64,000 bases of DNA, from assembly GCF_001661345.1 (NCBI RefSeq), contig NW_017962921.1:124001-188000 (forward strand), in the 5' to 3' direction. Below the pieces are notes generated by a model that saw only the letters and a program-made list of their open reading frames with translations, ran no database searches and had not been told where the DNA came from. The translations under genes were made by a program, and so were the position numbers. The stretch is from Ascoidea rubescens DSM 1968 (taxonomy: Eukaryota > Ascomycota > Saccharomycetes > Ascoideales > Ascoideaceae). Shown here piece by piece: positions 21,226 through 33,060 of this stretch (position 1 is its first letter; every line of letters begins with the position of its first letter).

Positions 21226-22344
21226 TTAATTAGTCTTATTGATCCATAAATCATGTAATTTGATAACTTCGGGAAGGAAAATTTCTTCAATTTCAAAATT
21301 ATTTTTGATTTGATCGTCAGTTAATCTAAACCATTTTTCTTGAGCCTTGAATGATTCAACTGATTCAATTGATTCGTCGCTATTATTATCACTGACGTTT
21401 TTATCAATTTGATTGGATTCATTGGATGACTTTGATACAAATACCACCTCTTTTTTCCTTGTTTGCAATAAGTTTCCAATGACCAAGTTGTGATTGTATC
21501 TTTTTAATGCCAACTTGGCTTTATTGATTAAAATATTCTGATCTGTTTCTAGTTTAAAACTGATAATTAACGAGTTGTTACTCCAATCATCAACGATTCT
21601 TTTCAAGAACTTTGGCACAGGATCTAGGTTTATAATGAGCTGACCATTGGAGGACAAATTGTTCACCGAAGATTGAATCTTATGTTGAGGCAACTTTGAT
21701 ACAGGAATGAAGAAATCGGATACTGCTGCTGCTAAATAAATCAATGATTTAGAGCCATAGGTATTCAAAGTGGTTGAGATGGATTTTAGTGTAAAAAGAT
21801 ACTGGTTAACAGTGGTGAAAGGTATGATTAGGAGGGAGTTTGAGTCTTTAATCTTTTGGTAATCTAGTAAGATTTTATACATTTTATCGTTATGGTCGTC
21901 GTTGATTTCGATTTTGTTGTCAATTGAGTTGATTTTCATATAATCCAAGAAATGTAGATTGTGAGAAAAGTGTCTGGAGTAAGGCAAAAGAGAAAACTCT
22001 CTATATAGAAAGATCACAGCATAACCATTTTTCAATAATATCTCAGCAGAAGTAGAGCCTCTGGTTCCTGCACTGAAATTATCGATGAATCTGACAGTAT
22101 TGTTTTCCAAAGGCACAGTTGTGCCACCGCTGGTAATCAAAGCTATCTTCTTGAAAGTGTTTGCTTTGTGGTATTGCAAAAAGTCCTTGACCTTTGATAC
22201 AACTTCGTGGATATACGTGGGAGGAGTATTTTTTGTAAAGTAGTCATTATCATCGACCTCCTTAGCGACAGGAAAATCAGGTATTGATCTGTCAATAGCT
22301 TTGTTGGGATCAGGAACTGAGGTATGAATATCTTCGCTATTCAT
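21226..22344 (-). CDS. CAB2: Phosphopantothenoylcysteine synthetase
   Basis: A 372-residue Cab2 orthologue that joins cysteine to 4'-phosphopantothenate in coenzyme A synthesis (eukaryotic CoaB type). Near the N-terminus IHTSVPDPNKAIDRSIPDF resembles yeast Cab2. The nucleotide-binding start ITSGGTTVPLENNTVRFIDN and FSAGTRGSTSAE follow (about 70-98), then VIFLYREFSLLPYSRHFSH, IPFTTVNQYLFTLKSI, IYLAAAVSDFFIPVSKLPQH, ISFKLETDQNILI and LVIGNLLQTRKKEVVFVS. Length is close to S. cerevisiae Cab2 (365). A Ser/Asn/Asp-rich insert lies near residue 310-330. The start ATG at 22342-22344 leaves the conserved N-terminus intact. The gene is convergent with the NAD kinase, 188 bp apart. Confidence 0.95.
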   Translation of the reverse strand: MNSEDIHTSVPDPNKAIDRSIPDFPVAKEVDDNDYFTKNTPPTYIHEVVSKVKDFLQYHKANTFKKIALITSGGTTVPLENNTVRFIDNFSAGTRGSTSAEILLKNGYAVIFLYREFSLLPYSRHFSHNLHFLDYMKINSIDNKIEINDDHNDKMYKILLDYQKIKDSNSLLIIPFTTVNQYLFTLKSISTTLNTYGSKSLIYLAAAVSDFFIPVSKLPQHKIQSSVNNLSSNGQLIINLDPVPKFLKRIVDDWSNNSLIISFKLETDQNILINKAKLALKRYNHNLVIGNLLQTRKKEVVFVSKSSNESNQIDKNVSDNNSDESIESVESFKAQEKWFRLTDDQIKNNFEIEEIFLPEVIKLHDLWINKTN

Positions 22345-25300
22345 CTTGGAGAAAGGTCTTTGTCGTCACCATAAACAGAATATGAATAAAACAAAAGAAA
22401 AAAAAGTAGGAGCATTACACACATCAATCGCATATTCTCTTCATCTTGAAAAAACAGTTTTCTTTAAACGAAATGAAAAAAAATCGTTGCAAAGAACATA
22501 TTCGGGAGAAGAGCTTGCAGAAACGGGGCAAACAGAAGAAAAAAACGGCATAGCGCCTACAGAAACCTCGTGGAATCAGGATCTGACTCTAGATGTGATT
22601 TCATTTCCTCTGAACATCAGCAAATTATCGAAAGGTCATTAAAAGCCTTAGCAGATGTGGCCTGAGCTCGAGACCCAGCGCCTGAGAGCTGAAAACAGTG
22701 CACAGCGAGAGCACACAAAGAACGCTGTCCTGACTCATGGTCCTCTTGAGAGCGATACGCAATTTGGGGCCTGCTTTCCGGCCGTTACTGCCGGCTACGG
22801 CAATTATTCGTAACATGACGGTATCACACGGAACGTGTTGTGTTTTGTTTTTTTTACGGCTGGTTTTATCGCAGACAATTCCTCGGTTGTTCGCTTAAGC
22901 TCCTACCGTTTTCCCAATTCCGCTCCCAATTCCGCGCTCGTTTCGCTAAAGCCCACTTGGTCCCAAAAACGTAACTTGGCGCGTTTACCCTGCTTTTTTT
23001 TCAAAAAGCAGCAAAACGAAAAATTTTCTGTGCTGTTCTTCCTTTCTCCTTTCTTCTGTTTCTTCAACAAAATGCATTTACTTAAGTTGGGTCGATTCAA
23101 TACTGTTTTTTTTGACTATTTGACTATATATCGTCCTCAATGTGTCACAGTGCAAAGAGTAAATTAATCTTTCCCTTTTCCTGTAGGTTTTGATTGTTCT
23201 AGTTGAAATTTGCACATTTATATAGAAATCCGAGCTGTTTGGTTTTTTTTCGTTTTGTAGAAATTCAAATAAAACACTCGATTTCTGTGACTCACCAGGA
23301 AAGATATATTGATGTTGCTCTAATCTTGCGACTTTCACTGTCATTTTTTTCTCCAAGGAAGTATTTTTAGAATCAGCACTCCAGCTGCTTTCACACTTGG
23401 TGCAGTCCAAATTAGATTCATCGTCTATTTCCGAATCGAGCACTGTCTTCTAGAAGCCCTCCCTCTGCTTCAAACAATAGCTGGCGATCTGGAGCTGGCA
23501 AAGCCTGCTGTGTTTCGATATTGCATTGCACTGTGCTGTATTGTGTTTCCTCTCCTTCTCGCTTCGTGCTTTCTGCTGACAATAGTGATCAAAGCTAATT
23601 TTACTCACCCAGCTTCTCCAAACCTAATCCCGATCCTGTAGCGAGTTTATCCTCCACTATGAGCTCTTTTAGCCAATAAACTAAAATAGTGCCTCGTATT
23701 ATTATTTTAAGCCTATCCTCTTGGACTATGGATAAGTACCTAAAGGTCTCTCCAGGTATTAAAATTCACTGTTCCTTTCACTGATCCGTTTAATTTGGTC
23801 ACTTTTGTCAAGTTTATTCATCAGCTTTCCTCTTTTTCGGTTTTATTTAGGTCGTTTTTTTGCATTATTGTTTTATTTTTGGTTTTTGTTTAACTCCATC
23901 TCTCGTTGTGCATTTCATTTCATTTTAAACTCCCTTTCTCAGATTCTGGTTATTTGATTATTAATTCCTTTTTGTTCACAAACTAAAGTTCTATACACCT
24001 CATACTGCCTGGGGCAAACACCTCACAATCTAATTCCTCTTCCTCTCCTATCCCCATTGGCCATTTCGCCTTCGCTATTACGAGATAGCTTTGCTGATAA
24101 TCGTTTTACTTACTTAATCTTATCCATTTTTGTAGCAATTCTATCCAGTATCCTTCACCATACTTTTTTCCCATTTCTTTTTTTGCTTTTAAGCTCACTC
24201 ATTTTAGCGAAATTCAAATCAAAATCTTGGGTGGGTGCAAACAAAAAAATTGACCTACATTAAATAATAAAAACAAAAAAAACGAAAAAAAAACAAAAAA
24301 AAAACAAAAAAACAAAAATGTAATTCAGGAAAAACCACTGTTTTTTTATTTATATCTTTATCAATTCACCCATTTATTCCAAATTTCATAAACATAACTT
24401 CTTTTGACCCCTATTACTATCAGTAGTTTATCTTTTCTATTCTTGGAATATATCCTCCAACCTTTATCATCTTGTAAACTGAAAAACACCAATAAAACTA
24501 CTTTCAATAATTAGAAATACAACCAGATTAAATTTTAAAATAAATAGTTTAAATCTTTTTTATTCTAATTATAGATATAAAATTTTTTTTTGAACAAGAG
24601 ACTTCTTTTTTTGAATATCTTTTTGAATATTTACTTTTCTTATTTTAAAATAATTCTATCAACTGTTCCCATTATTTTTATTATAATATTTATAATATTT
24701 ATTATTCTACCCTTAAGGATACACCTCTCTCACATTATATCATTAACACACTATCAAATTATCATATCACCCACAATAATTTATTAATACTCTAATAACA
24801 TTAGAGTTGAAGAAGGTTATTGTATAACTCAATATACGTTACGCTATTCATTTTAGTAATATCAATACTACTCTTCTCTTTTGTTCTTTTCTCTTCTCTT
24901 CTCTTCCCATTTTATAAAACTAACTAAAAAAAAAAATAAAGTACATATAAAATAGGTTTTATTTGTTAATAATACATTAAATATACCAGTTTCATTATAT
25001 ACCATTACTAAATTTAAACATTTTGCAATATTAATTTAACAACTACTTGATTCCAAATTCAGCTCAAAATATTTTATCTCCAGTTAATAATTTTAAGTTA
25101 GATAACTAATACAGTTATTTATCACAAAAAATAACAACAATCAAAGAAAAGTTTAAACAAAAAATAGATCATAGATAATATATTAATTGAATATTATTTT
25201 TATTCTTAAATTAATATTTTAATAATATAAGGGTAAATAATCTTACTTTTAATTTTTTCTTTAATTATAATTTTAATTTTAAATTCATGGGATATCAACA

Positions 25301-26234
25301 AATCATATCAACCAATTTACAATAACGTATCATCAAAGCAATATTCTAGAATCAGGTTTTTCAGCTTTCAAGTATATTTAGCATAAATTAAGATCTAATT
25401 TGTACTACTGTTTGTCCCTAAAGCATTAAGATTTCATTTAAACGCTTTTGATATGATTATTATATAAATTAAACTAATTTTCTCGTCTTAATCTGTTTAG
25501 TAGTATCTCAATCTCTTTTCTTTTTTCTTTTTTCTTTCTTTCTTTCTTTAAAACGAATCATCATCTGTTACTCCAAACAAAGTAATAAAAGGCAGACATC
25601 ATTCGCTTGGAAAAAATCTCTTTTTGTTTTGTTAATTAAAAATAATACAACTAAAACTTTTACGGTAATATTTAGGATTATAATTTTATTATTGATCTAA
25701 AAAGAAAAATATTCAAAACTCAATTAGTTGTTCTCAAAACAGAAGTGAAGTTAAAGTAAATATCTTTTGATACAAGAAACGAAACCAAACGAAGAAACGA
25801 AAAACAGTCTACATCAAGTATTGTTGCAATCTCATTACCTATTAATTTTTTTTTCTCCAGTTCCAAAAAAGTTATCAGAAGTCAAAATTAAGGATTTATA
25901 ATTATAATTATAACATATTATATTATATCATATCAGGTTGTATTAAATTTTATTTTATTTTATTCTATTTTATTTTATTCTATTTTATTTTATTCTATTT
26001 TATTTTATTCTATTTTATTTCAATTTAATTCAACTCTACTCAACCTTATCCAACTTTATTTAACTTTATCCAATTTTATTCAAGTTCATTCAATTTATCA
26101 TATTTATCATTTATCATTTATCATATTTTATCAAAATTCTTCATAAAACTACAACTGGAATTATTAATCGAACAGAAAAATTTAATCTGCTTTCTTTAAA
26201 TTTTAATTGGGTTAATAATAATTACATTACACAA
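22345..26234. other. Intergenic region between CAB2 and the 86-aa gene
   Basis: No convincing gene in 3.9 kb. Bases 22,640-22,830 are a GC-richer block with repeated CCGGC/ACGG motifs and probably part of the CAB2 promoter. From about 23.9 kb on, the sequence is A/T- and homopolymer-rich, with an A-run block at 24,266-24,318. A 15-bp TATTTTATTTTATTC-type repeat lies at 25,948-26,020, in what would be the leader of the next gene. A 100-codon open stretch at 23,958-24,262 has no ATG and no clear acceptor before it. Confidence 0.5.
25948..26020. repeat. 15-bp T-rich tandem repeat
   Basis: Four to five units of a TATTTTATTTTATTC type sequence, about 215 bp before the 86-aa gene. Confidence 0.85.
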
Positions 26235-26495
26235 ATGTCTAATTCAAATTCAGATAGCCAAGGTCATCTTGAAGAGTTGAGAAGCCAATCATTAGGATGG
26301 GTCTGCACAATTTGCAAACATTCATACTTACAAGATCCATTAATAAATACAGATGTCCATTGTTCTCATTGTCAAGAAGGATTTTGCGGTCATGTTGAGT
26401 ATATTAAACATTTTTATAGAGCAAGTGATGGCACATTCAAAGTATCGTGGTCTAAAAACCATCATAGTACCAATATTAATTATTTTCTAAATTAA
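26235..26495 (+). CDS. Small Cys/His-rich protein, putative zinc ribbon (86 aa)
   Basis: The ATG has a good yeast context (ACAA before ATG) and the 86 residues look like a folded metal site. Cys24-x2-Cys27 and Cys43-x2-Cys46 are spaced by 15 residues, with further Cys51 and His29, His42, His45, His53 close by, enough to bind one or two zinc ions. WVCTICKHSYLQDP and HCSHCQEGFCGHVEYIKHFY are the core stretches. The C-terminal part (GTFKVSWSKNHHSTNINYFL) is short and polar. I cannot name the family; a RING-like, FYVE-like or zinc-ribbon fold is possible. It is isolated: 3.9 kb from CAB2 and followed by the longest empty stretch of the gene-bearing half. Confidence 0.7.
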   Translation: MSNSNSDSQGHLEELRSQSLGWVCTICKHSYLQDPLINTDVHCSHCQEGFCGHVEYIKHFYRASDGTFKVSWSKNHHSTNINYFLN

Positions 26496-26985
26496 CAACA
26501 AAGACCTGGGGTTTTATATGACATTTCAACAAACCAATTCAACATACAACAAGATAGTTAACCAACATCATAACGTCAAAAATTAAACAAAATAAATATA
26601 AAAACCTAGAAACTTATTGCATTTTCACTCCTTTAACGACTTTTTACATGTTTTGATACCATTGTTTTTTGTCTTTTGTTTTTTTGTTTATTCTGCTCTA
26701 ACTTTATAAAATATATCTATAGTATCTTCTTTATTAAATTTTTGTTTTCTAGCGGTGTTCAATGGATTTAGATCCCAATTTTTCATGTCTTTTTTATGAG
26801 AAATAGGTGGTTTTATTTTTCGAGCTTAACATTTATATTATAATAACCATTCGCACATAATACACAATTACACTAAGCACATCCACAAGACCCTGGTATA
26901 CAAGCATAGGAACGAGGGCTGGCAAATCAACAGTATTTTTTTCTTTACCAAATGTTGGGGGCCATTTCCACTACTGGAATAAATA

Positions 26986-27022
26986 AAAATGCTGAAAATG
27001 CTGAAAATGCTGAAAATGCTGA
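26986..27022. repeat. 9-bp AAAATGCTG tandem repeat
   Basis: Four perfect or near-perfect units followed by degenerate GAAATT-type copies to about 27,065. Confidence 0.9.
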
Positions 27023-29509
27023 AATTATTGGAATTGCAGAAATTGCTGGATTTACAGAAATTGCTGTTTCAGTAGTGTTACGATAACCATGACATCACAC
27101 ATGTTCGGCACTAAATCCGTTTTTCTGGCTTTCAGCGAGCACGCGCATGCTTGTGATAGATGCGTCGACACGCATTGATCGAAAACCGTTTTCAATCAGG
27201 AACCAAACATCTTTTTAACCAGTAGCAGGAGACAAAAAGATGAGAATTCTGCTGTACCAGCCAGCTTGTGTGGTTAGGCAGAAGTTCCGGTTGCTTTTCA
27301 GTTGATCTACAATACATGCCCATGATTTCTTTACAAATTTATGTTCCTTCTGACGTTTACTGACCATGTTGTTGGCAACAAAAGAGACGTTAGATATACT
27401 GGGTCGAAACCAGGTCAATAGTTCAAAACATTGAAACACTGTCAATTCTTAGGTGACAGATTGCACTCACAGTTCTCTCAAACTAACTCATTCTGACAAG
27501 ATGGCAATATTGCTCATTTTCTGCTACTTTGAGGAATGCGAAAAATGCTAAAAATGTTAGAATGGCTAAGAATATTGATGAATTACAATGACTAATGGAG
27601 TATTAAAGACCACTACTTCAAATTAGATTTCAAGAGTTTTAATCGGCTGGCAAACGTAAGATAAGTATGTAATCCAGCTTTTATTTAGTTCCAAGTCAGT
27701 ATTACCAACAGATCATAATAAATCGAAATTAAGATTCTACTATTGCTGTTTTAAATATCAAATATAGCCCGATCAAAAGATATTTGGTTAAATTGAAAAT
27801 TTGCTTTAGTATTTAAATGAGGAAAATTGATTTTTAAAATTCAACATTCAAGAATCTAGATTCATCATTGGAGAAGAAGGTTATTATTGTTTGTTGTTTC
27901 TATATATCGGATCATTATTTACATACTTATCTACTCAAATAATATAGCACTAATTATTTAAAAGAACAAAAAGTCTGCAATGATATTATTGAATATGAAT
28001 AGGAGAATTTCTGACTTGTTATCAACTTTGGAATGAAACTCAATTTTGTTATTTTTATAACTCTTTTACCAGTTTGAACACAATCATATGGCATTGAGTG
28101 GAGTTAAATAAAATATTAATAATTATTACCAAATATTTTTTAGCGATAGTTAATAGGTTGAAAGAAAATAAAGAAAATAAATATTTTAACTCTTTTCAGT
28201 GGCTAGTGCTCTTATTTTTACCTAATTTTAGCATGAATTTATTATAATCATAATTAAATTCGAAAATGTATGATTTTTGATTGATAAACAAGGCTAAGAG
28301 AAAACATTCTCTTAATTAGCTCAACCACTCTTACATTATCAAAAGCACTAAATACAAGTCTTATATAACGGGCTATTTGAAATCTCCAACTATCAATTAC
28401 CATTCATTAGTACCCAGGATTTTTAAAGTCAGGCATTTACAACTGCAGGAATTGTTGAAAATAAGTAAGAAGCAGAAGAAAAAGTTTAAAAAATGGAAAC
28501 AGTGGGAAAAAAAACAACATAAAAAAATGCAACAAAGGAATAAATAAAATAAATTTAAACTAAATGATGTTTAACAACATTAATAGAGGTTTAGTTATTA
28601 GTGGCTCTCAAAACTTAATTAACAACAAGCAACTAAAACAAAATTTTCAGTTACAATTTTTAAAATTCTTTAAAGGTTTTTACGTTCTTTCACAGAAACC
28701 TAATCAATCAAGATAGTTAGATATTATTCTTTTCACTAAGTTCATAATTTACAATTATATTATTGTATTTTTTCATCAGCCAACAAATTAGTAACTGAAT
28801 TTTCAGATAATAGTTTAATTAAGGTAGTAATAATAATAATAATAATACAAATATTTGTAGCAATAGAATTCCATTCCTTATTAGCCTGAGTTGCTAAATA
28901 ATGAGAACTTGGGTAAGAAAGTTAAATGGAAACAAAGAGCCAAAAAAATGAAAAGAAAATCAATTCTTTCCAGGTCATTTCTATCATCTACGGAAATTTA
29001 TGTTGCAACATGTTAAATTTACTGATTCACAAGCCAGATCAAGAAATTGTCGATACTAAAAATTTATCTGGAACAAAAGTGAAAATATGGTTTGGAATAA
29101 CTTAGAACCCATGCTGATATTATCTCCATTAGATAGACGACGACTCTTTACCAAGTCTGGCATGGCAAAGAACAAATATCAGTATAAATGATAAATGATA
29201 AATGTTAGGAAAAACCAATTTTGGATCAGCTGGAGACTAAAAGTAAAATATATTGTCAATATCCCTGTTAAAGCCCGGATCCAGTCAGGTATTCTACATG
29301 TTGTGGAAAATTTTGTCAGATCAGAGTTGAGCTAGCATAGCAGATGATTCATAACTGACCGAATTGTCTTTATATATTTTGACTTAAAACAGAAAGCTGG
29401 TGTTTTGTTGAGATGATCTCGACTGGATCCTGAGATGTGCTCACCTTGAATCAAAACATTCGGTCACACAAATACACATAAAACAGGAACGTAAATAGGG
29501 ACGTGAACA

Positions 29510-29690
29510 CGGTGTGGGTTAGGTAAGCAGTCGTGGCTGAGAGTGCGCGGAGCTTCTGTACAGAGAAGCGGTGCTTAGTCAAAACCGGCAGAGCGAAACC
29601 GCACATTTGGAGTTGTTAGTATTTTGTATCTTTGTTTTGAAGTGGGAAATGCGAATGATTCAAATTCCTGGTAAGGCGCGGTTTTGGTGT
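29510..29690. other. GC-rich island with hairpin, possible structured RNA
   Basis: An abrupt GC-richer block in A/T-rich surroundings. It contains GGTGTGGGTTAGG (about 29,511-29,523) and the exact hairpin GCTTCT-GTACAG-AGAAGC (29,550-29,567) flanked by further pairable GCGG/CCGC runs, then AGAGCGAAACCGCAC. There is no ATG frame of note. A small RNA gene, a promoter, or a protein-binding cluster would all fit. I tried to match tRNA, U1-U6, RNase P, RNase MRP and SRP RNA hallmarks and found none convincing. Confidence 0.35.
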
Positions 29691-30891
29691 TCAATTTTCA
29701 ACGGTTGCTATTTTAAAAGTTATGCCTCTAGAAAGTTTAAATTCCATTTGTGAGTAGTGATGCGGTTTTTTATTATCCGGATGGTATAACTTTCATTCTC
29801 CTTAAGAGGAAGACAGAGCCATTAAGATTAATCGCAGCTGGCCTAATTGGGTTCTTTTTGCAAATTTTGATACGATTACTGGATTATTTCTTAAAAATTG
29901 TGCTAGTGGTACATGTTCAAGCTATTGAATAGCAGATTGATACGAAAGATCAAATGATTTTAGATACAACTAAATGATTTTGAATGGAAACAAGTAAATT
30001 TCAGGCAGATTGTTTTGTTTCTTGATTTTCATAAAACGAAACGCTGTTAATGTTAGTTTTTCGAGGTTAATCTTTTCAGGAGGATGTGTAGTAGATGGAT
30101 TTTGATTGATATTAAGAACAATTTAACTTATGAGACCAGAAGTTTTAAGAAACCCAGAAAGTCAAAGATATGAGAATAACAATTCAAGTTATTTTTGATT
30201 AGTTGTTTTTATTAAAAAAGAAATGGTGATGCAGTAAATTAAATTTAATATAATAATTTTTTTTTTTGATTTGAAGTTGAAGTTGAAGGAAGCTGAACTT
30301 GTGATGCGATTAACATTTGTGTAAATATATAGACGGACATAAACTGGATTCGATTTTAGAAAATAAATGTTTGAATATTTAGAAAATTCAATGTCAGATC
30401 AACAGGAATCAAATGAAAGATATTAACCAATGGAATTGGTGAGATATTAGACAAGTTTATATGGGATAGTTGACAGTGATACAATACCGTATGATGTAAT
30501 GAAAAAAATGGGATTAAATTGTTCAGATGAAAAATGCTTGAGATGGTGAATTAGATTTATGAATTTGGTAACAGAATTTAATAATAATATTTATAGTTTA
30601 TTTATTGCAATTGAATTGAATTGAAATTACAGTCAGTAACAGTTGATTAATAAACGTTTCGATAATATGGAAGATAAATGGTGGTTAATAGCCTCTGTTT
30701 CTTGAGATACTTTATGCTTGTAGATATTTAAATAATTGGAAAAAGCAAAGTGATAAAACTAACAGAAACCACAAAACAAATATTAGGAATGGTTGTAGTT
30801 ATGATGGATAATAATAGAAACAGGAAAGAGTGGAATTGAGAGTGATAGTAGATTGATGAAGCGTTGAATTGAATGTGGTCAGTTTTTCAAG

Positions 30892-31329
30892 TCAAAATTG
30901 GTAAATAATAATAACAGTACAATTGGTATTACTAGCGGTGATAATAATAATAATAGAAGTATGAGAAGGAAGTGTTTTATTAGAATTTGTGTGTGTTTGA
31001 TACGTATATACTGTACAGGATAAACTTTGAAAAACGGTGACATAGATAATCAAACCGAAAAGAAAAAACATTATTAAAATAGAAAGAAAGAGTAAGTTGA
31101 GAATAAGATGAAATGATAAGTTGAAATCGCTATTGAAATAGAAACAAAAATTAGCAATGATAACAAACTTGAGAAACATGAAAATCATGAAAATCCTGAG
31201 AATTATTGTTGATTGATCGTAAGATGTTGTAATTTTTGGGAAGCACGATAAATGACATTTGAATTTGTTAAAGGGAAAATACAATAATAATGTAATGCAA
31301 CAAGATGATGATATCATATGAAAACACAT
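30892..31329 (-). CDS. Hydrophobic open frame, 145 aa, doubtful
   Basis: From the first ATG (31327-31329) the frame gives 145 residues with two or three strongly hydrophobic segments (for example RIFMIFMFLKFVIIANFCFY and LILNLLFLSILIMFFLFGL). The frame is open 21 codons further upstream. Length is unusual for this A/T-rich stretch, and codons are mixed rather than one repeat. The tail is a run of Ile codons from an ATT microsatellite. No family recognised; hydrophobic frames arise easily on the T-rich strand, so this may be chance. Confidence 0.2.
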   Translation of the reverse strand: MCFHMISSSCCITLLLYFPFNKFKCHLSCFPKITTSYDQSTIILRIFMIFMFLKFVIIANFCFYFNSDFNLSFHLILNLLFLSILIMFFLFGLIIYVTVFQSLSCTVYTYQTHTNSNKTLPSHTSIIIIITASNTNCTVIIIYQF

Positions 31330-31749
31330 AAGATTTTGATTGTTTGAAAAATTGGAAAATAAAAGTTTGACACCAAAGTGCTTTAGATTCAATTAGATTG
31401 AAATAAATAAAATTACAAGTTGTTAAACTGAAGGATTCTAAAAGTTCTCAGTGAACATTACAGAATTAATGATCATTAAAAGTAAGAGTTGTTTCATTGA
31501 TAAAGTAAAAAGAATCAAGAAAGCAGAAGGCCAGAGAAGTTGCAAAAAGATAATAAAGTTATATTTAGTGAGAGAAATGTAGAATGGAGGATAAAACAAC
31601 ATGGAATGGCAAGATTGACGAGCAGCTTGGGTTGCAACGCAGTCTACCAACATAACAGTGGAGATGAAGCAAAAAAGACATCAGGTATGGTGGATATGGT
31701 GGATATTGTTTTTGTATTTCCAGGCAGATTGTGCACCAATCACCAATGC

Positions 31750-32350
31750 AAGAAAAGACTAGAAGTCTGTCTCAGCAGGAAAAAGAACAGAAAAGCGAAC
31801 AATACAAATGCCAACCAGACCCAGATCAACGCACAGCGCGGACGTAAAGACGAGCCCGAAAGAAGGGCCCTGAAGGAAAGAGCGGACAGGCGCGGAAGCA
31901 CGGATTCAGGGTGCGGAATGCATGCGGTCCCGATAAGAGAGCTGTGGAAGAAGCCCCTGGAAACGCAGCAAAGATGTGGGTTTTCGAGACAACTTTTCAG
32001 AGAACAGTCGCTGCGAAATGGCTCTGCTGGACAGTGGTCACCAGGCTGGAAGATGCCAGGAGAAACGCGCAGTGATTGCTCGCTGGTGAGCTGCGTGGCA
32101 TTGCAACTAATGGCAATGTGGGTCTGGCTGTGGTTGGTCTCTTTCTGGTACTGCGATTTGACCAGTCGAGCTGGGCTAGCTCTTTCCTCCAGCTGGAAGC
32201 CCAGCAAAGATTGCTCTGTGTGACGTTGCAAGCAAGTCTGGGAATCTGCTCCTGGTGGTTTGTTTCATTTGAGCACAGGTGGGCCACTGATTCATCTGCT
32301 CGTTTGCTTGTTGTCCAGGGCCAGTTTTCTTATCTGGGCGATGTTCGGTG
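31750..32350. other. GC-rich island in the gene desert
   Basis: About 600 bp of clearly higher GC with open frames on both strands (227 and 163 codons), neither starting at ATG; dual-strand openness is expected from composition. No known protein motif is seen in either. It could be a promoter/CpG-like block, an RNA gene or a remnant of inserted DNA. Confidence 0.35.
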
Positions 32351-33018
32351 AAACATTATGTCCCAATTTTCACAGGACGTAAAGAGCAGATTGTTTGTGT
32401 CCAGTCAGCGAATCTGACTAGGAGAGTCAACGCTACGGCCTTAATTTGATTCTTGATAGACAGTTCGATAGAGCCCATGTAGTAACGCTGCTGATTTTGA
32501 GGTTGCCTCACTGTGTTGGAATTTTGTCAGAGAATCTCCATTGAATTCTCACTGTGCAGTGCTAGAATTTGGTACACTTTGCCAATTTAAATTTGGCTAA
32601 ATCTGACTAAATTCAGTTAACATTCAATTTTATTTCACTTTATTTCACTTTTATTTCAATTCTCTTCCACTTTATCGTCTATTCAGATTGGAATCGAGAC
32701 AACTCCGAATACCATCAGACTTTTTTGTTTCCGATTATACTTGACTACTTATTAGTCACCTCCATCAGAACAATCGTTAATACCATCGCCATTGCTCCAA
32801 GTCTTGTTATTATCATTTGAACAACAGCCAGCAGATTTTCAGAACATCGTTGCAATAATCTGACTAAACTTGCCCAGTCAATTAACTGTCTTTGGTTCTG
32901 TCAATTATCAATTTTTCTGGTAAACTAACTTAACAATCAAATACAATTTTATATCATTTGTGATGATATAAAATCTTGATTGAAATAATTTGCAAATGCA
33001 GGCCAAAAATATTTATTG

Positions 33019-33060
33019 CAATCATGAATTTACAATCATGAATTTACAATCATGAATTTA
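33019..33060. repeat. Three perfect 14-bp repeats
   Basis: CAATCATGAATTTA is repeated three times head to tail without change, implying a recent expansion. Confidence 0.95.

Noticed and set aside
23958-24262. 100-codon stretch without stop, ending SWVGANKKIDLH
   Set aside because: No ATG in frame and no TACTAAC plus acceptor in front, so I could not make it a second exon.
27215-27445. 76-codon minus frame with a WACIVDQL stretch recalling the Myb/SANT-like gene
   Set aside because: TTG start and only a handful of similar residues; too weak to call a relic.
29540-29670. tRNA gene with TGGCTGAG A-box and GATTCAAATTCC B-box-like sequence
   Set aside because: The acceptor arms do not pair and the hairpin between them has the wrong geometry for an anticodon arm.
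31540-32223. 227-codon plus-strand frame
   Set aside because: Starts at TTG, is mirrored by a long frame on the other strand, and composition explains its openness.
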